Below, piece after piece: positions 8,937 through 15,889 of a stretch of DNA of 64,000 nt (within the stretch, counting starts at the first letter, position 1; every line of letters starts with the position of its first letter). The notes under the pieces were generated by a model. The model did no database searches and was not told where the DNA came from. It worked only from the letters and a program-made list of their open reading frames with translations. A program made the position numbers and the translations under genes. This DNA comes from an uncultured Helicobacteraceae bacterium (GTDB taxonomy: Bacteria; Campylobacterota; Campylobacteria; Campylobacterales; Helicobacteraceae): positions 62,001 through 126,000 of the forward strand of contig CAJTQL010000001.1 of assembly GCA_910578285.1 (NCBI GenBank). Reading direction: 5' to 3'.

Positions 8937-9535
8937 TCTGCTTCTCCTGTTTTGCTGTTTTTCTCGCTATATTCCTCTTGTGCCTCGCCTTCCTCGCCAT
9001 TTTGTTCCAATGTCTTGCGAATATCAAATTCGAGCATTTCTTGAGGCAACACACCATGATATTCGAGCACCTTGCGCCCGCTTAAGTCATAGAGGATTGT
9101 ATAAGGAATATCGGAATGGTTAGCAAAGATTGTATAAATCTCCTCGTTAAAATAGGCGATTTTGAAGTTGATGTTATAGGATTGCAAGAATGCGTTCAAG
9201 GTATCGTTCGCCGTGCTTTGCGTGAGGATTCCAAACACCTCAAGATGATTGCTGTATTGGGTTTCTATATCAACAAGATGAGGCAACATCGCGCGACATG
9301 GCTCGCATGTGATGTCGAAGAAAAATAAGAGTTTGAGCCTGCCACTTAACCCATCAAAACCCCAAAGCCCATCTTCGCTTTGCACGATAGTGATTTTGCT
9401 GCCATCGGTTAGCGACATGGTGAAATGAGGCTGTATCGGTGCTTGTGTGATGTTTTGTTCGACAGATTCTGCGCTATTGTCCGAGCAGGCTTGGAATCCG
9501 ATGAGAACAAAAAGCAAAAAGACGAGATTGTGCAT
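8933..9535 (-). CDS. TlpA-like thioredoxin-fold lipoprotein
   Basis: A probable periplasmic thiol-disulfide oxidoreductase. The 200-residue form starting at ATG 9535 has a clean signal peptide ending at lipobox GFQAC (Cys 17) and a thioredoxin-like fold with the CEPC redox pair at residues 77-80 in FFDITCEPCRAMLPHL. The longer in-frame upstream extension is rejected because it would bury the signal peptide and overlap tsaB; AAGGA precedes the chosen start. Its C-terminal 35 residues are charged and rich in Glu. The family includes TlpA/ResA-type reductases; its client is unknown. Confidence 0.8.
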   Translation of the reverse strand: MHNLVFLLFVLIGFQACSDNSAESVEQNITQAPIQPHFTMSLTDGSKITIVQSEDGLWGFDGLSGRLKLLFFFDITCEPCRAMLPHLVDIETQYSNHLEVFGILTQSTANDTLNAFLQSYNINFKIAYFNEEIYTIFANHSDIPYTILYDLSGRKVLEYHGVLPQEMLEFDIRKTLEQNGEEGEAQEEYSEKNSKTGEAE

Positions 9536-9554
9536 AGCATAATTCCTTTGATGA

Positions 9555-10022
9555 TTATCCGAGCGGACTAAGAACATAGAGTGGCTCACAATCGCTTGTG
9601 CAAGGCAAGTCTGCGAGGTTTTGCGGCAGAGCAAAACAGCCAGATTCTACGTTTTTGACAAGCGCAATGGTATCGCCTTGTTTGACAAAATAGCTTTGCC
9701 CAAAGGCAAAAATGGGCTGATTGCCATTGAGTGCGAAACTCTCAACCCCTACAACAGGAATGTTTTTGGCAATCGCGATGGTTTGGGCAAAGAGATAGGA
9801 AAGCTTTAAAGACGTGTTGCTGCCAGGACCACGCGCGATGATGAGCTGTGCTATCCCGCAATGGTTTGTTTGCAGCCATTCTAAAGCTTTGGCAAAATTT
9901 TGTACAAGCGCGATGTCAGTTTTTTGGGTATCACAAAACTGCGCAACCTTGCAGGAATTGAGATAGATTCCAAGCAAAACAGGCGATGCTGCTGCACAAA
10001 GAAGCAATGTTGCTTCATTCAT
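9555..10022 (-). CDS. tsaB: TsaB-like tRNA threonylcarbamoyladenosine protein
   Basis: Likely the TsaB subunit that scaffolds TsaD and TsaE for t6A37 modification of ANN-decoding tRNAs. It is 155 residues, shorter than the roughly 230 of E. coli TsaB but like the reduced versions seen in Campylobacterota. The key visible motif is ARGPGSNTSLKLSY (family RGPGSFTGLR) near residue 65, followed by the PVVGVESF segment. The start codon overlaps the argB stop by 4 bases (ATGA). Confidence 0.75.
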   Translation of the reverse strand: MNEATLLLCAAASPVLLGIYLNSCKVAQFCDTQKTDIALVQNFAKALEWLQTNHCGIAQLIIARGPGSNTSLKLSYLFAQTIAIAKNIPVVGVESFALNGNQPIFAFGQSYFVKQGDTIALVKNVESGCFALPQNLADLPCTSDCEPLYVLSPLG

Positions 10023-10885
10023 GCCTTACCCTTGTTTGCAACAATCTCCGTCCCAATTCCGCTACTTGTGAACAGCTCGAGCAAGAGTGCATGTTCAACG
10101 CGTCCATCGATGATGTGTGCCTTTTGAACGCCCGCTTGCACACAATCGATGCATGCATCGATTTTGGGAATCATACCACCCGAGATGACGCCATTCTCTT
10201 TAAGCCGCTCTACATCAGCAATATCGAGACTCTGAATGAGCTCACCATCAGAATCGAGCACGCCACGTGTGTCGGTTAGAAACAGCACCTTTTTTGCCTT
10301 GAGTGCTTTGGCAATGGCGCTTGCAGCCGTGTCAGCGTTGATATTGAATCCCGGATGGTGAACTTCATTGCTCGTGGCAATCGGGGCAATGATGGGCACG
10401 AAGCCGCCATTTTGGAGCTGGTGCAGAATCTGTGACTCAACATGCGCAATCTCGCCAACAAAGCCAAGCTTGCCATTGTCTTTGGGATAGCCTTGCAAAA
10501 GATTGCCATCTTTGCCGCTAATCCCTACGGCTTTGATTCCGTGATAATTCAAAAATGCGCTTAGCTCTTTGTTGATTTCGCCCGCAAGAACCATTTCAAC
10601 AACCTTCATCGCCTCTTTTGTGGTCATTCTATGCCCATCGACAAATTCGCTTTGAATCTGCAACAAATCAAGCAGCTCGGTGATTCTCTTGCCACCTCCA
10701 TGCACGATAATGGGTTTAATCCCGAGCATATAAAGCATCACAATATCAATTGCAAACTGCTCTTTGAGTTTGGGATTGATTTGCGCTGCGCCGCCATATT
10801 TGATAACCATTGTCGAGCCATTGAATAGCTTGATATGCGGGAGAGAATCGAGAAGAATGGATACAATCTTAGAATACTTGCTCAA
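10019..10885 (-). CDS. argB: Acetylglutamate kinase
   Basis: Phosphorylates N-acetylglutamate, the second step of arginine biosynthesis. At 288 residues it is standard. The amino-acid kinase fold is clear: VIKYGGAAQ near residue 28, IVHGGGKRI near 60, the FVDGHRMTTKEAMKVVEMVLAG segment typical of NAGK (given here in parts), and FLTDTRGVL near 205 with the closing GGMIPKIDAC segment. H. pylori lacks argB, so this supports a non-pylori Helicobacter with an arginine pathway; argG is at 42 kb. It heads the run argB-tsaB-tlpA-ftsY-radA. Confidence 0.95.
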   Translation of the reverse strand: MSKYSKIVSILLDSLPHIKLFNGSTMVIKYGGAAQINPKLKEQFAIDIVMLYMLGIKPIIVHGGGKRITELLDLLQIQSEFVDGHRMTTKEAMKVVEMVLAGEINKELSAFLNYHGIKAVGISGKDGNLLQGYPKDNGKLGFVGEIAHVESQILHQLQNGGFVPIIAPIATSNEVHHPGFNINADTAASAIAKALKAKKVLFLTDTRGVLDSDGELIQSLDIADVERLKENGVISGGMIPKIDACIDCVQAGVQKAHIIDGRVEHALLLELFTSSGIGTEIVANKGKA

Positions 10886-10912
10886 CGGATTCCTTTATGC
10901 GGGATTCACTTG

Positions 10913-10947
10913 TAACTCTTTTACTCATTATAGAAACTTAAAGAGTT
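10913..10947. promoter_or_regulatory. argB -10 box flanked by an inverted repeat
   Basis: TATAAT on the minus strand at 10927-10932 is a good -10 box 42 bases upstream of argB. It lies in the 19-base spacer of a perfect dyad, AACTCTTT (10913-10920) and AAAGAGTT (10940-10947). Such bracketing of a -10 box would suit an operator. It does not look like the classical ArgR box. Confidence 0.4.
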
Positions 10948-10974
10948 GCAAAATGCTACCGAGTCATCAAAATG

Positions 10975-10994
10975 TATGCTAACATGATAGCATA
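10975..10994. promoter_or_regulatory. Dyad TATGCTA-N6-TAGCATA
   Basis: Perfect 7-base arms with a 6-base centre, about 35-55 bases upstream of the hydroxyacid dehydrogenase start and upstream of argB on the other strand. The core TGCTA-N6-TAGCA recurs in the argG promoter region (42214-42229). Possible shared operator. Confidence 0.4.
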
Positions 10995-11028
10995 GAAGTT
11001 TGAACAATCGACCTTGTGAGGAGTGAGA

Positions 11029-11952
11029 ATGAATATTGTCTTTTTAGATGCAATGACATTGGGCAAAAGTGATTTGAGCGCGATTGATAGGGTAGGAAAT
11101 CTCACCCTTTATCCTTTCAGCACACCCGAAGAATGCGTGGAACGTGCGAAGCTCGCCGAGATTGTGATTACCAACAAAGTCGTTTTAAATAGGAAGATTT
11201 TACAAAAATTGCCTAAATTGCGTCTTATCTGTATTGCTGCAACAGGCATGAACAACATCGACCTTGACGCAGCAAAAGAGTTCAATATCGCTGTCAAAAA
11301 TGTTGCTGGGTATTCGACAGCGAGTGTTGCGCAACATACGATTATGTTAGCTCTCGGGCTTTTGGGGCATACGAGCTATTATGATTCCTATATCAAAAGC
11401 GGGCGGTATAGCAAAAGCCCCGTATTTGTGAATCTCGACCACGACCCCATCGACATCGAGGGCAAAAATTGGGGGATTATTGGCATGGGAAGCATTGGAC
11501 GCAAGGTTGCAGGGATTGCCCAAGCGCTTGGCGCAAATGTGAGCTACTATCTGCGCGAAGGTGGCAAAGTTTATCCATTTTTGTCGCAAAATCTCCATGA
11601 TTTGTTGCGAAACTGCCATATCGTCTCTATCCATGCGCCGCTCAATGCACAAACACAAGGCATGATTGGCGCAAACGAGCTTGAGCTGCTGCAAGATTCG
11701 TCGATTCTGCTGAATCTCGGGCGCGGAGGGATTGTTGACGAAGTCGCGCTCGCAAACGCGCTCAAGAAGCGCCCATTGTATGCAGGGCTCGATGTGTTTG
11801 AGACAGAACCGCTCCCAAAAAACAATCCGCTGCTTTCAAGCGAGATTCCAAGCGAGCGGCTGCTGCTCACCCCACATATTGCATGGGGCTATGAGCAAAG
11901 CCGCAAACGACTGATTGCTGGTATTGTCGAGAACATCAAGTCGCTCACCTAG
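11029..11952 (+). CDS. D-2-hydroxyacid dehydrogenase (glycerate/hydroxypyruvate type)
   Basis: An NAD-dependent dehydrogenase of the D-isomer-specific family, 307 residues. The Rossmann motif GMGSIG is near residue 153, the substrate-binding Arg is in LNLGRGGIVDE near 229, and the catalytic His is in PHIAWG near 281; the acidic partner is in DVFETEPLP. It lacks the C-terminal ACT domain of phosphoglycerate dehydrogenase, so a glycerate or hydroxypyruvate reductase role is more likely; the substrate is not provable from sequence. GTG at 11023 overlaps the AGGAG ribosome site, so ATG at 11029 is preferred. It converges on the flagellin gene. Confidence 0.85.
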   Translation: MNIVFLDAMTLGKSDLSAIDRVGNLTLYPFSTPEECVERAKLAEIVITNKVVLNRKILQKLPKLRLICIAATGMNNIDLDAAKEFNIAVKNVAGYSTASVAQHTIMLALGLLGHTSYYDSYIKSGRYSKSPVFVNLDHDPIDIEGKNWGIIGMGSIGRKVAGIAQALGANVSYYLREGGKVYPFLSQNLHDLLRNCHIVSIHAPLNAQTQGMIGANELELLQDSSILLNLGRGGIVDEVALANALKKRPLYAGLDVFETEPLPKNNPLLSSEIPSERLLLTPHIAWGYEQSRKRLIAGIVENIKSLT

Positions 11953-11975
11953 CCCCAAGCTAGGGCTAAGTGAGC
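11943..11975. terminator. Long hairpin spanning both convergent stop codons
   Basis: GCTCAC-C-TAGCCC pairs with GGGCTA-A-GTGAGC across a 7-base loop: 12 base pairs with a single mismatch. It contains the stop codons of the dehydrogenase and the flagellin and can form in either transcript. There is no T-tract, so it may be a bidirectional end-stabilising hairpin rather than a classic terminator. Confidence 0.6.
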
Positions 11976-13636
11976 AAGCGCATGATGTTTTGCTGCGTCA
12001 TGTTTGCCTGCGAAAGTGCATAATTGCCTGCCTGCGAGAGGAGATTGAGCTTGGTATAGCTCGAGCTCTCCTCGGCGAAATCAACATCACGGATATTGCT
12101 TTCGGCAGCTTTGACATTCACCTGTGTCACGGTGATATTATTGAGTGTGCTCATGAGTTGCTGCTGCACCGAGCCGAGGTCAGAACGAATCCTATCGAGC
12201 TGAATCATCGCACTTTCAGCAATATTCATCATCACCATTGCGCCGCGCAAAGTCGTTACACCCGCCGATATTCCAGTTGCGTTGTCGCCCGCAATCCGCA
12301 TATTTGCATTCGCACCGATTGCCGAGGCAGTGTTTGCGTCTATGGGGTTGAGCGTATCGCGAAGATTGATAATATCTTCTGCTGCAAGGTTGAGCCCGCC
12401 TCCATAGTAGAACGGATTCTGTATCAAAATGCCGTTGACACCGCGTTTGTCTTGTAGTCCTAAGAAAGTCATAATCACATCTTGATTGACTCTGTCAATC
12501 ACGCCACCTCTGTGATGGTTGACATATCGTTCATTCCCCGGTGCTGAAATGGCAATCTCACCAGCGCCAAGCTTTGTTAATGTGAGTCGCCCGAAATGCT
12601 GCCCTGTGATGAGCACGCCCCCAAATATATGATTTGCCGCATTGTCTGTCGTGATGAGCATTCCGCGCCCATCTATGCTCGTGAGATTCAGCCGCCCCTG
12701 CGCATCGATAGAAGCTTGAATGCCCGTTTCTTCTTTGCGCGCATTAATAGCATTGATGAGTTTGCCATCGCGGTCATTATCCTGAATATCTGTGATGTTG
12801 CCAATCTCTACACCATTGATATTGAGCCCGTTGATATCGCCATGAGCAATAGCGGCAGAGCCTGTCGTTTGGACAACAAAACTTGCGCGAAGCCCATCGA
12901 GCTTTTCAGAATGGCGATTGATGACCTCGGCAAGCGCTCCATAGCCTGTGCCTGCAGAATGCGAGAACACCACGCCTTCGAGATCAACCCATTCATCACC
13001 TGTGCGAATGCGGAATTTGATAGGGTCGATGAGCTCCATTATTGTTGGAATATTTTGAATTGGCATTGGCTGCTGCATGTGTGCATATTGCATCGATGCC
13101 TCCCCAGTCGTAAAGGAGCGCACATGCCCGATTTTGTCTGATGTTGTCGGACCAATCGAGAGCTTGACGCTTTGATTCGAATATGCCCCAACCTGAAATT
13201 CTTTGTTAGTAAAACTGCCCGAAAGCAACGCCAAGCCATTATAGCTTGTCGTCTGCCCGATGTTGTCGAGCGAGGCGATGAGCCGCGTGATATCTGCCTG
13301 AATCGCCGTGCGCGTTTTGGTGGTTTGCCCATCTTGCGCTGCCTGCACAGCCTTGACCTTGATTGTGTCAAGGATTTTGACCTGCTCGTCCATCGCCTTG
13401 TCAGCAATTTGTACAATCCCGATTCCATCGTTGGTATTGCGAATCGCTTGCCCAAGCGCATTTGCTTGCGAGCGCAAGCTATCGGCAATCGCCATTCCCG
13501 AGGCATCATCGGCAGCTTTGTTGATTCGCAATCCCGAACTAAGCCTCTCTAACGCGCCAGTGAGCATATTCTGCGTGAAAGTGCCTTGTGCACGTGCGTT
13601 TAGAGCATGGATATTTGTGTTGATTTGAAATGCCAT
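11966..13636 (-). CDS. flaA: Flagellin, FlaA-type, enlarged
   Basis: Major structural subunit of the flagellar filament. The conserved ends are textbook: MAFQINTNI start, LERLSSGLRINKAADDASGM near residue 31, FQVGAYSNQS, and the C-terminal D0/D1 with VKAAESNIRDVDFAEE and a final NIMRLLT. MAFQ and the end sequence fit FlaA better than FlaB (MSFR). At 556 residues it is about 45 longer than H. pylori FlaA (510) or FlaB (514, recalled sizes); the extra length is in the central D2/D3 part, around the GNERYVNHHRGGVIDRV and PFYYGGGLNL regions. Both D0/D1 ends are intact, so it should be exported and polymerise. GAAGGG precedes the start. Confidence 0.92.
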   Translation of the reverse strand: MAFQINTNIHALNARAQGTFTQNMLTGALERLSSGLRINKAADDASGMAIADSLRSQANALGQAIRNTNDGIGIVQIADKAMDEQVKILDTIKVKAVQAAQDGQTTKTRTAIQADITRLIASLDNIGQTTSYNGLALLSGSFTNKEFQVGAYSNQSVKLSIGPTTSDKIGHVRSFTTGEASMQYAHMQQPMPIQNIPTIMELIDPIKFRIRTGDEWVDLEGVVFSHSAGTGYGALAEVINRHSEKLDGLRASFVVQTTGSAAIAHGDINGLNINGVEIGNITDIQDNDRDGKLINAINARKEETGIQASIDAQGRLNLTSIDGRGMLITTDNAANHIFGGVLITGQHFGRLTLTKLGAGEIAISAPGNERYVNHHRGGVIDRVNQDVIMTFLGLQDKRGVNGILIQNPFYYGGGLNLAAEDIINLRDTLNPIDANTASAIGANANMRIAGDNATGISAGVTTLRGAMVMMNIAESAMIQLDRIRSDLGSVQQQLMSTLNNITVTQVNVKAAESNIRDVDFAEESSSYTKLNLLSQAGNYALSQANMTQQNIMRLLT

Positions 13637-13691
13637 CGTTCTCGCCCTTCAATCGATACAATATTCATAATTATGTATCATCCTTGAATAA

Positions 13692-13718
13692 CAATCGGTA
13701 AGAACGAAAAAATGTTGA
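13692..13718 (-). promoter_or_regulatory. Candidate sigma-28 (FliA) promoter of flagellin
   Basis: On the minus strand, TCAA (consensus TAAA) is followed after exactly 15 bases by ACCGATTG (consensus GCCGATAA), about 56 bases before the flagellin start. Three of four and five of eight positions match. This is the promoter class expected for FlaA-type flagellins. Confidence 0.4.
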
Positions 13719-13730
13719 GGGAGATTTTGT

Positions 13731-13739
13731 TGTCTGACA
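13731..13739. promoter_or_regulatory. Dyad TGTCTGACA
   Basis: A short inverted repeat TGTC-T-GACA just upstream of the candidate flagellin promoter. The same core, with a longer palindrome, recurs 56 bases further upstream, which suggests a paired binding site. Confidence 0.35.
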
Positions 13740-13782
13740 GATGCAAACAGTGAATAGGGAACAACTAACTCAACATCGCACG

Positions 13783-13799
13783 TTTCTGTCCGACAGAAA
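13783..13799. promoter_or_regulatory. Palindrome TTTCTGTC-C-GACAGAAA
   Basis: Perfect 8-base arms around one central base, about 150 bases upstream of the flagellin start. It contains TGTCCGACA, the same core as 13731-13739. It may be an operator; there is no following T-run to suggest a terminator. Confidence 0.4.
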
Positions 13800-14018
13800 G
13801 CATTCGATTCCCCCAAACAATTCGAGCCTTTTATCGAATTATGCAGAATAAACGCCCAAATTGCGGCGGCATTAGCGACCTCGACAATGCACCAGCGAAG
13901 CGGGATTATAGGCAATTGTGCTCTTTTTTCCGCTTGCAGTCTTGGGCGCGTCAATGCCCCAAACCCGCACGTTTAGCAAACGCGAAACAGAGGAACGAGC
14001 GAGGGGCATGGGCGGAAT

Positions 14019-14528
14019 CTAAAAATCTCTTTCGCGTAACTCTCTATAATTATCACAACCCTCTTGCTCGCCCAAATCGCAAGCTTTGCCGTAATATTCT
14101 TTGGCAGTTGCAAAATCCTGCCGCACTCCACGCCCTAGCATATAAGAATTACCCAGATTAAAACAAGCAGGCGCAAGCTTTGCATCGCACGCCTTTTGGA
14201 AATATTCCTTAGCCTTATGATAATTTTGCCGTGCACCATCTTCTACATACAAAACCCCAAGATTATAGCAACTGACAGCTTCCTCCATATCACAAGCTTT
14301 TTGAAAGTATTGAGCCGCCTCTTTGTAGCTTTGCTGTACACCTTGCCCATTCAGATACGAAATTCCAAGATTATAGCAACCATTAGCTTCGTTCGTATCG
14401 CATGCTTCTTGAAGGTGTGGAATCAATTCCTTACAAGCTTCAGAATCTCCATTTTCACATCGTTGCGCCAAATTTGCCGCATACCCCACACACAGCACCA
14501 ACGCCGCTATACATAGTCGCTTGAACAT
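14019..14528 (-). CDS. Secreted Sel1-repeat, cysteine-rich (Hcp-like) protein
   Basis: A 169-residue exported protein with a signal peptide (about residues 1-18) and tandem 36-residue Sel1-like repeats. Each repeat carries the paired cysteines of the Helicobacter cysteine-rich protein family: EACDTNEANGCYNLG, KACDMEEAVSCYNLG, KACDAKLAPACFNLG and KACDLGEQEGC, spaced regularly. In that family each Cys pair makes a disulfide within a two-helix repeat, giving a rigid extracytoplasmic solenoid. The repeats are also visible in DNA (CCAAGATTATAGCAAC recurs). Exact function is unknown; family members are known immune antigens in H. pylori. Confidence 0.8.
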   Translation of the reverse strand: MFKRLCIAALVLCVGYAANLAQRCENGDSEACKELIPHLQEACDTNEANGCYNLGISYLNGQGVQQSYKEAAQYFQKACDMEEAVSCYNLGVLYVEDGARQNYHKAKEYFQKACDAKLAPACFNLGNSYMLGRGVRQDFATAKEYYGKACDLGEQEGCDNYRELRERDF

Positions 14529-14739
14529 CGCCTCTCCTTTGTGGCATTATACCCTAAAACCTCGCAATCGTGCGAATCACAACCCCCAACAACGTGCATG
14601 CAAGAAATCGCGCGCAATGATTCCAAGAATGCGATGATATGCCATTGCACGCAAACTCCAACGGAATCATGAGAAGTTTCCACAACGAACAATTGCCTCA
14701 ATAAAAAGAATTGGAATGCGAGAAAAAGCAGAAAGGATT

Positions 14740-14815
14740 TGGTGGAGTGTAGGGGGTTCGAACCCCTGACCTCAACGCTGCCAGCGTTGCGCTCTCCCAA
14801 CTGAGCTAACACCCC
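14740..14815 (-). tRNA. tRNA-Ala (GGC)
   Basis: 76 bases including an encoded CCA. Acceptor GGGGTGT pairs with ACACTCC (one G-U), D arm GCTC/GAGC, anticodon stem CAACG/CGTTG with loop CTGGCAG giving anticodon GGC, T arm AGGGG/CCCCT, discriminator A. It reads alanine GCC/GCU codons. Confidence 0.95.
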
Positions 14816-14845
14816 CGTTTGGAATCGGTGTTGATTTGAAAAGCG

Positions 14846-14851
14846 ATTATA
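14846..14851 (-). promoter_or_regulatory. Candidate tRNA-Ala -10 box
   Basis: TATAAT on the minus strand about 31 bases upstream of the tRNA-Ala 5' end. Confidence 0.45.
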
Positions 14852-14936
14852 CAATCACAAAGTTTAAAAAAAGCTCAAATTTTGGGCTTTTAATTTTCAG
14901 GATTTTATAAGCTTTTTTTGTGTATCATTTTTCGAT

Positions 14937-15013
14937 GTGTCCATAGCTCAGTTGAATAGAGCAACAGGTTGCGGTCCTGTAGGTCGGGGGTTTGAGTCCC
15001 TCTGGGCACGCCA
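14937..15013 (+). tRNA. tRNA-Arg (GCG)
   Basis: 77 bases including an encoded CCA. Acceptor GTGTCCA pairs with TGGGCAC (one U-G), D arm GCTC/GAGC, anticodon stem ACAGG/CCTGT with loop TTGCGGT giving anticodon GCG, T arm GGGGG/CCCTC (one G-U), discriminator G. It reads CGC and CGU without needing inosine. It is divergent from tRNA-Ala. Confidence 0.93.
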
Positions 15014-15048
15014 TTTGAGCTTTATACTGCTCACTGACATTACTGACA

Positions 15049-15888
15049 TTATGGTTTGTTGCGCTTTTGCATAGCCTTTTTGCGCAGGAGTTCCACGCGA
15101 ATCTGCCAGATATTCCCTTGTGCGCAACTCCCTTCGAGCCCCAAAGATTCTGCATCAAAACCAAGTTTACATGCTTTATCATAATATGCCTTGGCATCTT
15201 GCAAAAAGGACGAGTTTGGCGACGTTTGTTTGTTGTGCAACGCACTAATCACACTCCATTCGCCTGCCATATAGCACAAAAAGGGGTCATTTGCTGCACA
15301 GGCACTCTCGAGCAACGCAAAGGTTTTGGCATATTGTTTGCTCGCATAACCCATGAATCGATTGAGCGCAAGACAACCATGCACAGAATCAAGCGTGCAA
15401 GCCTTTTCATAATAGATGTGCGCATTCTTCAAATCAGGCTCAACACCATCTCCGCGCTCATAGATTCCTCCAACAATAGCGCATTCGCTGCCGACATTGT
15501 GCGCACAATTGTATGTTGCAAGGCGCAATGCGTGCTTGTCCATTTCGATTTGCGCGACTTTGATAGTTTGCAGATATGAGAGAAAATGTTCTTTGATTTC
15601 CTCTGCATTCTGGTCCTTATTAACACTCAAAGGCTCGCTAAACACACTAAACAAACAGCCCTCGCCAAGCCCAAGCTTGCAGGCTTGCTGGGCAAGAGCC
15701 TTTGCCTCGTGTTTGCGGTCTGCCTGAAAGACGATTTGATGGAATGTCTGCATCTTTGCAAGTGCTTCATCAATGCTTGCAGAATCTGGTATCTGTGGCG
15801 GCATAACGGCAATTGGAAGCTCATCTTTTGGCTTGCTCACACATGCCGCGACACACAACACCAACAACAGCAACAAGCCCGCACGCAT
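15049..15888 (-). CDS. Sel1-repeat lipoprotein
   Basis: A 279-residue lipoprotein with a short signal peptide and lipobox VAAC (Cys 16). After a Pro-rich linker it carries degenerate Sel1-like repeats with cysteines: QQACKLGLGEGC, NCAHNVGSEC, KACTLDSVHGC, SACAANDPFLC and KACKLGFDAES. It is related in style to the protein at 14.0-14.5 kb but more diverged and membrane-anchored. It starts 1 base after the preceding glycerophosphotransferase-like gene ends, so it is likely the last gene of the sapC-like operon. Role unknown; solenoid lipoproteins of this kind usually bind proteins or peptidoglycan-associated factors. Confidence 0.75.
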   Translation of the reverse strand: MRAGLLLLLVLCVAACVSKPKDELPIAVMPPQIPDSASIDEALAKMQTFHQIVFQADRKHEAKALAQQACKLGLGEGCLFSVFSEPLSVNKDQNAEEIKEHFLSYLQTIKVAQIEMDKHALRLATYNCAHNVGSECAIVGGIYERGDGVEPDLKNAHIYYEKACTLDSVHGCLALNRFMGYASKQYAKTFALLESACAANDPFLCYMAGEWSVISALHNKQTSPNSSFLQDAKAYYDKACKLGFDAESLGLEGSCAQGNIWQIRVELLRKKAMQKRNKP

Positions 15889-15889
15889 A

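Larger units (their letters stand above)
13637..14018. other. 382-base non-coding region upstream of flagellin
   Basis: No supported gene. It holds the flagellin leader and candidate sigma-28 promoter (13692-13718), two TGTCNGACA dyads (13731-13739 and 13787-13795) and about 200 bases without recognised features up to the end of the Sel1-repeat gene. A 101-codon minus-strand frame here has no family resemblance. Confidence 0.5.

Noticed and set aside
11953..13141. Two long plus-strand frames (180 and 181 codons) antisense to flagellin
   Set aside because: Caused by codon bias on the opposite strand; no start signal or recognisable domain.
13786..13803. GG-N10-GC (sigma-54-like) site overlapping the flagellin upstream palindrome
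   Set aside because: TCGG...GTGC has right spacing but lacks the T-rich -12 and is about 150 bases from the start; the sigma-28 site nearer the gene fits better.
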